Positions 47,161 through 60,249 of a DNA stretch of 64,000 nt are shown here, piece after piece (position 1 is the first letter of the stretch; every line of letters begins with the position of its first letter). Position numbers and translations under genes: made by a program. Below the pieces are notes generated by a model. That model made no database searches. It saw only the letters and a list, made by a program, of their open reading frames with translations, and was not told the origin of the DNA. The stretch is from positions 54,604,302 to 54,668,301 of the forward strand of contig CATQJL010000223.1 in NCBI GenBank assembly GCA_958299035.1, given 5' to 3'. The DNA comes from Cylicocyclus nassatus (Eukaryota > Nematoda > Chromadorea > Rhabditida > Strongylidae).

Positions 47161-50130
47161 ACGGCTAAAGGAGCTAGCTCACCATAAGAAAAGTTTCAAG
47201 TTCTTAGCATTGCGTCTAGCCAGAGCATCAATGTAGGATCCTAACTCGTCTTCGCAAACTGGCGGATCTTTCAGAAGACGTAGAGTTGACGTTGTTGGTA
47301 TTTAAAAGACCGTATGGAAAGGTGAAAGCGCACGCGAGATTGGAGACGATTGCAAGCTTTTGTATGAAGGAACGAGCAACGGAAGAAACGGCGTCGGCAT
47401 AGTTGAGGGATAGAGTCAGGGATAGAGTCATTGTGGTAAATCAAATGAGTGATCATCTTATAAACATAAGATTGGGTACTGGTAAAAGAGCACTTTGAAT
47501 AGTGGCCTATGCACCCAAGCAGGCTGCGAAGAAACGAGAAGGAGCAACTTTGGAAAAGCTCGATGACTATGTCAGCTCTATTGCACAAAAAATGCTACTA
47601 GTCGGTGCAGAACTCAATGGACATGAAAGGGAACACCGAAATCGTTCACAACAGTGTCATGGCAACCACGGATATGACACGCGACGAAGGGGAGTGTATT
47701 CTAGAATTTGCACCAGCTCATGAATTACCCTTATCAAATACATACCTCAACGAAGACCTACCGCCTTGTCAGTGGAGGCCGCAAGTCGCAGAAAGACTTA
47801 TGGAATGGACGCTACAACGAGCTCAAGTACGTAAGGACGGCAAAGTCATCCCAGGTGAAGACTGCGTACCGTAACATCGGTTGCTGATACAAACACACAC
47901 CAATCAACAGGAGAAGGAGGGCTATGACAAAATCTGAAGTACACATCAAATAATGAAAACTCAAGAATGACGCCCGCACAAATGGGCAAATGTAATCTGC
48001 CTTGCCAAAATTGGAGGGTAATCCAAACAACTCTTGGACGATTCTGAGCAATAGCATTTATCAAATAGCTGACGATCTACCTGGGAGCACGAAGCCAGGA
48101 AAAGGAAGCTTGAAAATTAAACCTGATGGTGGGATGATGGAGCGCAGATAGTGATAAAGAGCACAGAAGGCAGTATACAGAGAAGGGCAGAAAAAAGGAC
48201 AGAAGATTCACACCAAAAGTATCTAGATGCGGAACGTGAAGCTAAGAGAAAAGCCAGAGAAGCGAAAGAAGCGCAGTGTCAGAATTATTCGAAAGTAGTC
48301 GCAAAAGTGAGCAAGAAGTCTACGATTTATTAAGGGTAGAGCAAGCTCCGCAAAAGACCTTAAACACTACTGCAACATCAAAGATGCGCATGGAAGAATT
48401 CTAAGCAAATTGCAAGAGATTAATGAACGATGGAGAGGCACTTCGCAGAGGGGCGTCAGCGAACAACGAATATGCGCTCACCGTAACAGCTGAACCGGTA
48501 AACGGATTAGGATCACTGAAGAAGATGTTCGTATCATTGTAATGAAGATGAAGATTGGTAAGGCGACGGGTCCAGACGACATCCCCAGCGAGTTCTTGAA
48601 GTGTGGCAGGCTGAAGTTTCGGGGCTAACACGTCTTCTGAAGATGGTAGAATCCAAGAATATCCCAGATGGCAGACACAGAAGGCGTAACGGTACCATGT
48701 GGAAAAATAAAGGCGACGTAGCTGAATGCTCCACCTATCGACCAATCTTTCTCATCTGCCACACGCTAAAGATTCTTGAAAGAATACAATTAGACGCGAC
48801 TCCGAAGTATCGGAGAACGACCCTCAACCAATGCGGACGTGAAGGAATACAGTACAACAGATGACTTTCACACCGTCAGATTGAATGTGGAATGCAGAGA
48901 AAAAAATGTGAGCTCCACTCCGCATTCCTGAATCTGGAGAAGGCATCTGATAAAGTACCGCATTACATAATATGGTGGGCATTGTTGAAGCACGAGGTAC
49001 CAGAAGAATACGTCCGGTGGATCAGAATGATATACCAGGATGCCAGTGGCGTACCGGGATTTTGAAAGTTACTTAAATGTATTATAAAAATGACCGCAAA
49101 AATCTTCGGTACATAACGAAAAATTTTTAGGAGTGCGTGGCTAACGCCATGCACCTTCATCCAAAAAATTTTTTTGTCGCCCTCTCTCTCCCCCTCCCGA
49201 ATCCTAAGTATGCTGCTCTGCAGGATACCACTAGCTACGTACGAATAGCAGCAGACGTACAGAGGAATTCCACATAGATGCCAGTGTACGTCACAAATCG
49301 TACTCCCCTCCCCCCTTCCTCTTCATCACAGTAATGGATACGATAGTCAGAGACACACACCAGCCTCCATGGACCGTATGTACGCAGATGATGTGCTGCT
49401 GATGGTGGCAAGCAGGAACGGATTGGAGATGGAGGCAACGAAATCGAAAGAACAACTCGAACTCTACGGTCTGAAAATCAACACCACCAAGACAATATAC
49501 ATGGGAGTTAGGAGACTTCAAACGCCAGGGACACCCAACTTGCAAACACGCAGATCAAGAAGACCATCTGTTAAGATATCTATGAAGTCGCACCGCGGCA
49601 GATGGTAGCTGACAACGAAATCACCAGTCGTATACACGCAGCACGGCAGAAGTAGAGAAGCCTCACAGAAATGCTATGAGACGAACGGATGCCGCCGAAA
49701 TTGAATTAGATATATCGCGCATAGTTCGTCCAACCGCATTGTATGGAAGTGAGTGTTGGCCGTGCACATGTAAAAATGAACGGCTTGGTGTGATGACAGA
49801 TATGCTGTGATGGACGATGGGCGTCACAAAGCTCGAACCATGTCACAAACGATACCATACGCACAACAATTAAAATGGCCCCAATAGTCAGGAAGTTCAA
49901 GAAAGGTGGATGATGTGGGCGTGTGAGAAGACGAGACTAGTAATGACAGTGATTCCCAGCAGAAGGCTGAGAGGTGTACCGAAGAGAGATGGACAGATAG
50001 GATCAACGCAGAACTGAGAGAATTTGAAATCAATGAAATGTCAAGCTGTAAACCGTGAAGCATGGAAGACACTGGCAACAGCGGCAGACTCCATATGGGA
50101 ATGATGCAAGGCTAAAAAAGATTAATCGAG
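47160..50130 (+). pseudogene. RTE-clade LINE copy 2 (endonuclease and reverse transcriptase)
   Basis: 47200-47880 shows endonuclease text (FRRRRVDVV, APKQAAKKREGATLEKLDDY, LLVGAELNGH, GHGYDTRR, KDGKVIPGE). 48540-49060 shows the RT fingers/palm (GDVAECSTYRPIFLICHTLK, SAFLNLEKASDKVPHYIIWW). After about 170 bp of foreign sequence (49063-49235) the RT resumes (PFLFITVMDTIVRDTH in mixed frames) and reaches the catalytic YADD at 49381-49392 with LYGLKINTTKT. The C-terminal region (YGSECWPCTCKN, WTMGVTKLE) runs to about 50110, with the typical stop-rich end after HMGMMQG-type text. Numerous stops and shifts show that it is dead. The family nicks DNA at its endonuclease and reverse-transcribes its RNA in place. 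Confidence 0.88.
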
Positions 50131-51213
50131 GAATAATAGAGAGCCGACCAAACGCCCGCATCTATGGCATTCACAACGTGATGTGTGGGTTCCTCGGGAG
50201 ACAAGGGAATCGTCATTGATGCATATGCATAGCTATGATATAAAATGCGTGAGCAGTAGGAAGTACAAATTCTTTGCAGTTGTGATCAGCATTCATTCCA
50301 AACAGGGCTCGGCACGAGCTGGCACCAGAAAAAAACAAAACGAACCCCCGTTTGATTTTGAAAATTTTGTACGAAGTCCCCTTTGACCTGTTTTGAAGAC
50401 CCGTCATTATTTTTAGATTAAGTAAAGTATGTAGTAGGGTTTTCATGCATGCTGATTTCATGGAACAAGTTTTCACAGCTTTCTGAGCTTCTTAAGTAAT
50501 TGAATCACATTTTGAGAAGCATGAAAAGCCGATCTTTCGACTGCGAAGCAGAGAGTAGTTTTCAGATTGCTATAAAACGCTGAAAAGAAAACATTATGAA
50601 ATTGTTTCTTTTCTGTATGTAAACTTCTACAGTGTAGGTACATTCTATGTAAAAAAGTATGAAAACTTATGTGAGCGAAATGTCGGTGCCAGCTCAGCTG
50701 GCACCCAGCGGCACGGTGCCAGCTAATTCAGAAAAAAGTTCAGCACAGCTTTCATTCACATAAGTTTTCATAAATTTTTGGGCCATAGTTTCGGTCCACC
50801 AACGCGCATGCACACACCAAATTTGATGTCATACTATTGCGTTTTGGCTGAAAACAACGCCTTTGTTTGTTTGATGGACAGCATGCCGGTGGCATGCCGG
50901 CGGCATTCTTGCGGCTCTTCTCCGCCCCGAACCCCGCAAAGAAGATATGGCCTTTGCTTTCCACCTAAAAACGATATCCAGCTTGACCCGGTGCCAGCTG
51001 CGCCGAGTCCTGATTCCAAAACTAACAGCTAGCTTACGCAGATCCAGTTAGGCTACTAAATTCAATCAAAGATGCGCTGCCTGCTGACAATTTGCGTACG
51101 AAAATTGGCGAAAAAAATTGAATTTAAGTGATTAGGGGGAAGAACCTACTTTAAGCCGCTTTTGCGGGCAACGGCTCTTCTATCATTGTTGTTGCATGTC
51201 GTTTGAGGAACAG
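50130..51213. other. Unassigned region with inverted short repeats
   Basis: GTGCCAGCTCAGCTGGCAC (50691-50709) is a near-perfect palindrome. TGAAAACTTATGTGAG (50658-50673) pairs with TCACATAAGTTTTCA about 85 bp on. 50280-50350 and 50940-51010 share blocks with 26890-27000. No gene is supported. Confidence 0.45.
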
Positions 51214-51215
51214 TA

Positions 51216-52123
51216 ATAGGCTGCTGCATAAGTTCTGTCCGATTTTTTTTTGCCTTATGTTTGGGACAGCTATTCTAAGAGAATCTCTAGTGCGGTATTG
51301 TTAGCATCATTAGAAGCTCGTCCTGCTCTTTTTAATGCATGTCAAATTTCGGTAAATTTTTTACTGAGAAGAGATTTCAGACCTAAAATCTCCAAGTTGC
51401 CGAGGTATGTCCTCATCCTAGAAATATGTTCTTGCGAGGAGATCTCCACAATGCGCCCTTCAAATCAAGTTCTTTCACTGGTTTCGGAATAAGGATGTAG
51501 AAGGCTAGTATATGCAAAAACTCAGTTCCATAAAGAAAGCGTCTTGTTAGTAAAATTTATTGTCGAACATTAATCTTTTGTATAGATACTTTACAAGCAA
51601 TAACTTTCTGTGAATAAAGGTAATCGATGAGTTCAAAGTTGGAGGTGCTAGCGTAAAGCAAGGCTAGCAGGGCCTATCCACCAATTTCTTTTCGGCGCTC
51701 ACGTCAACTGTAAAATTTTCATAATTTGCAAATAGGCATGCAAAAATGGGCTGAAGCAAAGTCAAAAAATGACTTTATTCGATCAAAAGAATCTCTCGGC
51801 AGCGCAGACCTTACAAGCTCTTTTATAATGCAAAATAATCTACGAAGATTTCTCCATCTATCCATTGTTTAACAAGATGCCTATCAATTCTCGTAAGGAG
51901 CATTGCCATGTCAAAAAAGACAGGTTTGAAGAAAAACGCTGCAAAGTTTTTGAACTCTTGCTTCTTCCTCAACAAGGATGTTCGCAGATCTTAATATGTT
52001 TCTGATAGCCAAGGAACTGCTCAACACGAAACTAAGATCTTATAAAAAAGTTGACTTTGAAAGAAGTTATGACATTTTGAACTCAAAAAATTCAAATCGG
52101 ACAGAACTTATGCAACAACCTAA
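51216..52123. mobile_element. Mariner-like unit with TA flanks
   Basis: The left end ATAGGCTGCTGCATAAGTTC and the complement of the right end TTAGGTTGTTGCATAAGTTC match for about 30 bp (..TGTCCGATTT), with TA at 51214-51215 and 52124-52125. Open frames inside (for example 51250-51492) lack mariner transposase motifs. Confidence 0.75.
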
Positions 52124-52125
52124 TA

Positions 52126-53510
52126 TTTTGCAGAGGTGGATTAAGTTGGCGGGCCATCCCCTACCCAATCAGAGTATGTGCTGTTTAGCGCCGATTTTGC
52201 ACGCGCAACTGAATCAAGAGCAATTTGCTTGTAGATGTTGTTCACAGAAACAATGTACTATAGGTCACTCTTAATAACGTGGCAACAAGTTTGACTGCGG
52301 TCTTTATCACACAGAAGCATAATACACCCATACAAACAGGCATCGCTTTAATGCTCAGCAACTTCCAGTGTCCTGGTACATGTGTAAGCATTGAACTACT
52401 CGAGTAGACGTAGAAATCAAGAAAATGCAAGCCGGAAGTGCGTCCGGCAGAAGCATGTTGTCGATGTGCTCACTGTCGCGCCATTGTCAAAAATTTCGCA
52501 TGTCCTATACTCCACTTTGATCCCAGCTGGCATCAGGCCAACGCGGCTCAAAACTGCGTAATCACGACACTAGTCTTGTAGTAAAGGACAGAACGAATGG
52601 TCCTATCATGATTACCTAGCAATTCAAGTGAATAACCATAGCGGTGAGGATGCGCATCACACCAATTTGACCTCATCCAAACTGGCAAACTACAAGTGGC
52701 TTCCAATGCAAGCAGGCAAGCGGTATGCCAAACTGGTATAGAAACAGTCTACAGTCGCTAACTCTGGTAAATCAGTTCCAGTTCGGACCCGCTCTGGCCA
52801 AGAATTATGCTCGGTAGGAAAAGCACAACAAAATAAAAGTTGTTGATGTCGGGTTACAAAGGCTAGCTTAAGAGATCAGCGCGAGCAATGAAGGTGCTTT
52901 GACATGGAACACTGTGTACTTTTTATTCTGAACTTGCATAAAGCACCACTGTCATATAGTATGCTGAGATCTTATGGAAAGAAAGCATTTAAGATTTAAG
53001 GCTTCTGCACACTGATGCTCACTATGTGATTCCAGAATGTATCAAATTTGAAGAGAACAATTACAGCGACAAGTAACAAGTAGTAACCGTAGAAGCAAAG
53101 CAAAGCAGTTTTTTGGCTCCTTGTGTGCTTGCCTCAGAACATGTGCAACCTCATATTGGAACAACGCACTATATTCGCCGTGAAGTCCTAAAGCAAGTCT
53201 TGTTGGATAGAAACAATAAAAGTTTGTGGAATACAAAAACAGATTGGTGAAGCACTAACAAAACCTCATCTTCAGCAAGTGCTTAAATGGAAGCATCTAC
53301 GTATGTTAATACACTTGATTGGCTTAATCCAGTATCCATTCCAATATTGAGTCAGTGAATCGACCAAAAGCGAAACGATAACGCGCTTGTTTCACTTATC
53401 CCACTTCATACACTTCATTATGGTCAGTTCACTGACTTAACCAGTAGTGAAGTGGATCGAACGGATTAACTATGGCATAACTCATAGCCGCTGAACGATT
53501 TTATAGCTAA
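52126..53510. other. Unassigned region with a diverged repeat
   Basis: 52280-52520 matches 14400-14660. The remainder shows no exon or element. Confidence 0.4.
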
Positions 53511-53619
53511 CCAGTGCGTCACCTCTGCTTCGCAGAGGCTCGCACTGGCCCTATTTTCTGTATGCCTTACTCATTCCCGCATAATAATGACATTGGAACT
53601 CACCGCGCTATGTAGGCTA

Positions 53620-54331
53620 TCATAACTTATAATAACGGGCTAAGGGTTGTTTACGTTTGTCTGTCTGTCTGTCTGTCTGAATCTCTGTCTGTCACGAAAT
53701 TCGTGGAGCGAGTTCCAACGAAGGTTTTGAGCTGATTTTTTGCACAGCGCCTGCTACTAACATGAGAGTCTACTATACAAAAGCACGAGCGGATCCATTG
53801 TGTGGATCCCTCAAAAAATGCGCGTCAACCGGATCCACTTGGCTTTTGGCCAGTAAAATTGAGTCTGTTGCGCAACTTTTTGCAAATTTAAAGATATTTT
53901 TGATATGTTAATGTTCAAGTCATGGTCTTTAGCCTAAAAAATTGAACTAAAGTTTATCACTTTGCGAAAACGGCGCCAAAAAGAATTGGTTGCGTAAATG
54001 TTCAATTTGCCAAGATTTTACCCGATGGTTTGAGAAGATTTTCGCACAGATATGTAGACCACGGTGATTATGGCATCTTAACGCGAATATCAAGCCATGA
54101 AAAGTCCAAAAACCGACTCAAATCTGCATTTGTTCTTTCGAGAAAAGTTTCGTTCATGCGAAATTACCGATCTCATATGGAAAAGCTTTTGGAATGAATA
54201 GTTGTTTACAAATCATTCGTGATAGTCTGCATACGGCGGTGAGTTCCAATATCATTATTGTACGAGAATGAGTAAGGCATACAGATAGTAGGGCCAGTGC
54301 GAGCCTCTGCGAAGCAGAGGTGAAGCACTGG
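53620..54331 (+). mobile_element. Non-autonomous Helitron, nested copy
   Basis: 712 bp, from TCATAACTTATAATAACGGG to the hairpin CCTCTGCGAAGCAGAGG and ..CACTGG. It lies on the opposite strand to its host copy. The tract that is CA in other copies is here TGTC/GTCT (53657-53695). The length nearly equals copy A (710 bp). Confidence 0.87.
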
Positions 54332-54870
54332 TCACTAATAATTCGTAAACAACTACTCATTCGTAGAGGTTTTCCATGTGAGATCGATATTTTCGCATGG
54401 ATAAAATCTTTCCCAGAAGAACAGATGCAAATTCGAATAGGTTTTTGGAATTTTTATGGCCTGGTAGTCGCCGTAAGGACAATAAACATAGTGAGCTACA
54501 TCTCTGTGCAAAAATCTTCTCAAATGATCAGGTAAAATCTTGAAAAATTGACCGTTTACCCAGAGAATGCTTTTTGGCGCTGTTTTCGTAAAGTAGTAGG
54601 CTTTTCATTACTTTTTTAAGCTAACGTCCATGGCTTGCACATTAGCTTGTCAAATATATCGTTAACTCTGCAAAAAGCAGTACTACGGACCCAAATTTGC
54701 TGGCCAGAAGCCAAGTGGATCCGTTTGACGCGCAATTTTCAATGGATCCACTCAACGGATCCGCTCATGCTTTTGTATACTGAGCTTTCATGCTGGTAGC
54801 GTGCGCTATGCAAAATTTGGGCTCAGGACGTTAGCTGGAACACGCTCTACGAATTTCGTGACAGACAGAG

Positions 54871-55689
<819 letters not shown>

Positions 55690-55725
55690 AACGTAAACAA
55701 CCTTAGCCCGTTATTATAAGTTTGA

Positions 55726-56810
55726 TTCTTGGGTCCGCAAAAAATGCTAGCCGCTGAATAATTCCATGACGACCTCTTGAGATCCATTAAAGTTAGTTGA
55801 TCCCTATTCGAAGTTATCACACGAATAAATGTACTATCTCAATAGGCGCAGAATTGGCGTATCCCCCAATTTCGAGTTATGACTTTATCGCGCATCGCAC
55901 AGAAAGTCCATAGTGAAAGCAGATAAGATGATTGCGGCGGAGTGCATGATAAAAGGAAATCGAATGAGCAAAGCTTCCCATCTATTGCGCAATCCAACTA
56001 ACCAGTTTAGATATTAGTAATGCCGCTAGTCGGCGACACCCTTCCTGAGACAGGACTGGATATGCTATGGCGGTAATTTTAACCGCCGTGCCTATGCGTC
56101 AGTGTGGCGGCTCAGTGGGCCCTAAGCACCTAGATGTTACCCGAGAAACCCAATTTCGCCCGCTTAACTCTTACGACGCATCTAGCCTATCTTCAACCTG
56201 CGCATAAGAGACAAAAGGTTAAACACTAACAGTCTATCTTTACAATACCAAAGAAACACTTGAACACTACCTCAAATAACTACTAAATCACTACGTAAAT
56301 GAAACTCAAACACTATGCTAAAATACTAGGCTAAAACTAAAGGAAGAAAACTCCAACACAGGACAGGGCGCCCCATCCTTTGCTACAGTGGTGCGCGTCC
56401 ACTAGAACCTCCAATAATAATGATGCCCCGAGGCTTCGCCAATACAGATCCGCCACGCGTCGCCGACAAGCGCCACACCTCTCCGCTCTCAAAGTTCGTA
56501 AGATCCAAATATCTTAATCTTAAAATCTCTAAAAAAAACTCGTCCAAAACAATCCCAAATCCGACTTCGATTCCGATCCATTATGAATTCCGATACGTTT
56601 AACCGCTACTGCAAAAGTGACATCAAAAGGCGGGAGCTAAACTACCAAGCACGGGCAGCATAGAAAATAGAGAAAAGATTATGGATCAGAATGAAAGCGA
56701 AAAGACGCTGCGATGAGGCGCCGCCACTAAATATAGACTTTTGACAGACACTTTTTCCGACGGCCCGCGCGCCTTGAGCGTGCGAGCGCTCATGCCTCCC
56801 GCCGCCCGTA
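55726..56810. other. Unassigned region
   Basis: 56010-56200 is GC-richer (GGCGGTAATTTTAACCGCC palindrome near 56068) and might be part of an LTR, but no paired copy is visible. No exon is supported. Confidence 0.35.
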
Positions 56811-56814
56811 GAAT

Positions 56815-57125
56815 GAACTCAGACATTCGCGGTTGTCACCCGCAGGTTAAAATGGTGTGATCTCATTGACCAACGGCGCGTCACACGAAATCGGTGTCGG
56901 GGCAAACAGGTCACCTGTCTCAGACATTCGCCATTGAGTCCCGCAGGACAAAATGAGGTGTCGTTACGGAATGCCTGCGCGACTCCCGACATCGGTGTCG
57001 GGACAAAATCAGGATACCTCATTTTGTTTCGGGACAAAACTGCGCGATAAAATCAGGTGTCCCAACGGACACATTCCGGACAAAATCGGGACACCTGCGG
57101 GAGACACCATAATGTCCCGATCGCT
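56815..57125. repeat. CTGCGGGA-type repeat block, left of the minus-strand genes
   Basis: Two tandem, diverged units start CAGACATTCGC (56820, 56930), and CCTGCGGGAGACACCATAATG lies near 57095. Related text at 60000-60240 is partly inverted (CTCCTGCGGGACTCAATGGC) and partly direct (CCTGCGGGAGACACCATAATG twice). The blocks bracket the gene region 57.1-60.0 kb. Confidence 0.55.
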
Positions 57126-57286
57126 TTCAGAGCAGGCGGCCTACGCCCTTATCACTAGGTTTTTGCGTCCTCTGTGTCCTCTCTCACGCCTCTCTTTTCA
57201 CTTACTTTGAGTCCCTTGATCTCTTTGGGTCCCATTTCTCACGCTTGTAACTTTCTGCTAGTAAAATCCAGTCTTACGTCGTAAAA

Positions 57287-57292
57287 TTTATT
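57287..57292 (-). promoter_or_regulatory. Polyadenylation signal AATAAA
   Basis: On the minus strand, about 60 nt downstream of the stop at 57354-57356. Well placed for the gene ending there. Confidence 0.6.
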
Positions 57293-57353
57293 GACAAATA
57301 ACACAGATTCGAAGCAGGTTACGAACAACTACAACAAAAATGTAGACAAAGCA

Positions 57354-57795
57354 TCAGGCTTCCTCGATGTCCTCGACTTCATCTTCTACGCATTCAGTCT
57401 TTTGAATTACCACGTCTTCTTTGGTGATACCGATACCGTTGCCTTCAGTGTCTTCGATGACGACACGTTTTTTCTGTAAACAAAACTTATTGATACCAGG
57501 ACCAGGATCACATAAAACAGATGAATCACCTTTGATGGAAGAAGAGCGGATCTTTCAGGGTCAAAATGATATGTTCGAATGTCTGCCCTGTAAAATTATA
57601 GTTCAGAAGTATCACTTCTTCCGTATAAGAAAACTCACAAGGCTCTCCCTATTGCTATTCTTGCACGGCCGCTCCAATCCACTCTTGCCTCCGAAAGCTT
57701 GTTAAAAAATTTCTCGCGAGCGTCGTCCTCTTCTCCTAGGGACATCCACCACCTAAACTCTAGTGCACATGAAGGTCTTTCGAGAATATACATAC
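57354..57795 (-). CDS. Three terminal exons of a host-like gene, function unknown
   Basis: Exons are 57639-57795 (MYILERPSCALEFRWWMSLG, then ARVDWSGRARIAIGRA), 57530-57587 (ADIRTYHFDPERSALLPSK) and 57354-57473 (KKRVVIEDTEGNGIGITKED, ending DEVEDIEEA and stop). Donors are GTGAGT and GTGATT; acceptors are both TTTACAG. Introns are 51 and 56 nt and the phases agree throughout. The tail is strongly acidic. Upstream it either continues from the exons at 57876-58649 (the phase of that join is unresolved) or starts at an ATG at 57818-57820. I recognise no family. Confidence is in the exon structure, not in function. Confidence 0.6.
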
Positions 57796-57875
57796 CTGTT
57801 TGAATTTTGCTTATGTTCATTTGGGGTCCGCAGGAGTTCGTCGCGGTACAGGCGATGACTGAGGCGATGACTCAC

Positions 57876-58649
57876 ATTCTGAACAACAGTACTGCGAGAC
57901 TTTCGACATTAGTGTGGACATAACCAACTCCTTCATGGATGCTCTTGTGCTTTGCTATGAGCTGATGGATTGTCTTTTTCAAGACGATTCGCAATTGAGG
58001 AGCTAGATTGACAAGATGGAGAGACGCTCTTCTGGCCATATGGGACCGTTTGGGTGTGATGCTGCAGTGTAGTAGTTATGAATCAGCATTAGAGTCTAGA
58101 CAGTGTATGAACCCCTTCAAGGAGCATCCTGTCCGGTTGCAGACAGATGTTTTGTCTCTAAGGTTACCACAGCATCCGTTGCAGAAAAAATAGCGAGCAT
58201 ACTCATAAGAGTGGAGAAGTTCAGCCTTGAAAAAATTAACATCGGACTTAAAGGTGCACTGGAATAGACTCGAATTATTTCGAAGGACTGATTCGATCGA
58301 CACACCTTGTTCGACGGTGCTCGGCTCCTCATTTCAAGGAGATCATCCAGATAACTCTCCATTGCATCTGTCACGCCAAAATGCAATGAAAAGTTGGTCA
58401 TACAGATGAGCGCCTCGTTCTCCTCGACATGAGGTGATGCCCGCTCTGGAGGCTGAGAATCCGTATCAATTGCTTGTGAAGGGCCTTGTGAAGAATCGTG
58501 GAAAACATCCATGCTTGTCAGATAATGGGTGTGCACAGGGCTTTCATTGCTACTATTTCCAGCATTCTCAGATGTGGATAGAGCTGTTTCGGAGATGTCC
58601 GTTCCCAAATATGAACGGATTCGCTTGGACGAAAGATGCTGGAGCTCCT
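57876..58649 (-). CDS. Three exons of a cysteine-cluster protein, possibly transposase-derived
   Basis: Exon 58306-58649 (ELQHLSSKRIRSYLGTD.., a Ser-rich linker, then ICMTNFSLHFGVTDAMESYL), exon 58113-58258 (NFFKAELLHSYEYARYFFCN, with CNGCC and CNRTGC) and exon 57876-58061 (ITPKRSHMARRASLHLVNLA, then QLRIVLKKTIHQLIAKHK). Introns are 47 and 51 nt and both joins are in phase. The helical segment, paired cysteines and QL..L segment recall the N-terminal region of some CACTA-like transposase proteins in animals. That is a weak resemblance, and no catalytic domain follows. The donor at 57876 does not match the phase of the next exon; alternatives are GTTATG or GTCTCG inside the last exon. The first exon has an acceptor (GTTTAG), so a 5' exon is missing. 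Confidence 0.5.
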
Positions 58650-59329
58650 CTAAACAATTACTTCATAGAAGTAAGTCAAATCTCTTAAAAAGATCGCCGG
58701 CCTACCGTTCAGAACATGTTTTGTTTTTCTATAATGTCTAATTTTGCTTTCATCCATTGCAACTTCTGAAATTTCTGAAATTACTACTAGCATAAAAGGA
58801 TTTCCTCACAAGATAAGAAACACTGGTGAGCTGAGCTCTTATGATGAAATCTATATCAGTAAATGCGTCTGGGAATGCTTATTCAGGTGATTATACATGA
58901 GTGTTCATGACCCTCGCGCAGCAAGTGGTCATGTACACTGTGTCCATGACCATGTACATGGTGTACACAGTGTATATGTCATGTACACTGCCGCAGCAAA
59001 AATTTGTTGTGTTTACTGTTAGTTTGTTTCTTTCCTTGACGTTTGGGTTATCTTTAATTAATGAACATCTTTTTATAAACATCCCTATAAGTTCTCATCA
59101 CTGATGATCAAATAAATGCATTAGGTTAATTGAGAGATGTAGCTCGATGTGAGGGTTGAGTGAATGACAACGTGGAGCACGGCCTCTACAAGCCGCAATA
59201 GTAATTGAAGAAAACATAAACATGATGTCATGAGGTGAAAAGTAATATAATATTAATGAAGTACTGAAAATCACACTGTTATAAATTTCCATCTTTGAAA
59301 AGCCAGCATGAGGGGTTGAAATGGACGTA
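58650..59329. other. Unassigned sequence upstream of the cysteine-cluster gene
   Basis: May contain the missing first exon. 58910-58995 is rich in CATGTACA-type short palindromes (GTGTACACAGTGTA). Confidence 0.35.
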
Positions 59330-59775
59330 CAGTATTTAGCCAACGTCCATCGGCCAAAAAATAAGACGCTTCAAACGAACAGAGCCTCAACCTTCCTAAA
59401 AGGCCTTGTTTTAGCCATTTTTTAGATAAACTAGCAAAAAGAATATACCGTGTTTTTTCTAACTAAAATTTTAAAATTTAGTCTCGCCAAATTACACCTA
59501 ACCCAAGTATAGAGAGATGGGCTACCTTGCAAATACTTATCACTTCTGGATTTGCCTCAAAAAATAACTTCAGCGGCATAGGGATTCACCGTAAAAAACA
59601 ATTCTGGAGTTCTCAGAGGGAAGAGAGGATACTCAAATAAGAAAGAAATATGTTTTTTTTTGTCCTGATAGTACTTCTAAGAAAATGCAGCGAAAGCAAA
59701 GCTTTTCAACAAGTTTTAGGCTCTGTTTGATTAGGGCATCTTATATTTCGGCCGATGGACGTTGGCCAAATACTG
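59330..59775. mobile_element. Tc1-like MITE
   Basis: 446 bp with ends CAGTATTTAGCCAACGTCC and the complement of CAGTATTTGGCCAACGTCC, flanked by TA (59328-59329, 59776-59777). Inverted similarity extends about 80 bp (..CATCGGCC, AACAGAGCCT). No ORF. The CAGT start and TA target are typical of Tc1 relatives. Confidence 0.87.
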
Positions 59776-59999
59776 TACATCGTTGACATGAACTGAATAC
59801 TGTTGGCAATTTGAGCATTGCAAACCCCTTTGCAAAAAACCTGGACTTACCTAGGTTGCAGGAATAATGGTAAGCCTGGCTTATGTGTGACTCAGGAAAT
59901 AAGAGCGTAGCTTCCTTGAAAGTTGAGTTGAAAATGAAACTGACGGTTTCGGCAGCAATACAGAATGAACTCAATAATTTGATGTTGTACTCGTTCAAA

Positions 60000-60245
60000 C
60001 ATGCGCTCGCGCTTCGGGACAAAATCGCAACAAAATCGGGATAAAACTAAAATGATGACTCCCGCAGGTGCACCGGATTTTGGTGCGACTACCTACTTTG
60101 TGGGCGGATCTCCTGCGGGACTCAATGGCGAGTGTCTGAGGTGTTTGCAGCGGGGTGACCTGCGGGAGACACCATAATGTCCCGACAGGGCATTCTCCGG
60201 TCATTATCAGAGTGACCTGCGGGAGACACCATAATGCCCCGATCC
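60000..60245. repeat. CTGCGGGA-type repeat block, right of the minus-strand genes
   Basis: See 56815-57125. Contains CCTGCGGGAGACACCATAATG at about 60160 and 60213, and CTCCTGCGGGACTCAATGGC near 60110 in inverse orientation to 56940. Confidence 0.55.
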
Positions 60246-60249
60246 TTAA

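Noticed and set aside
56010..56820. BEL/Pao LTR or coding exon
   Set aside because: GC-rich text looked LTR-like, but no second copy, primer site or duplication was found.
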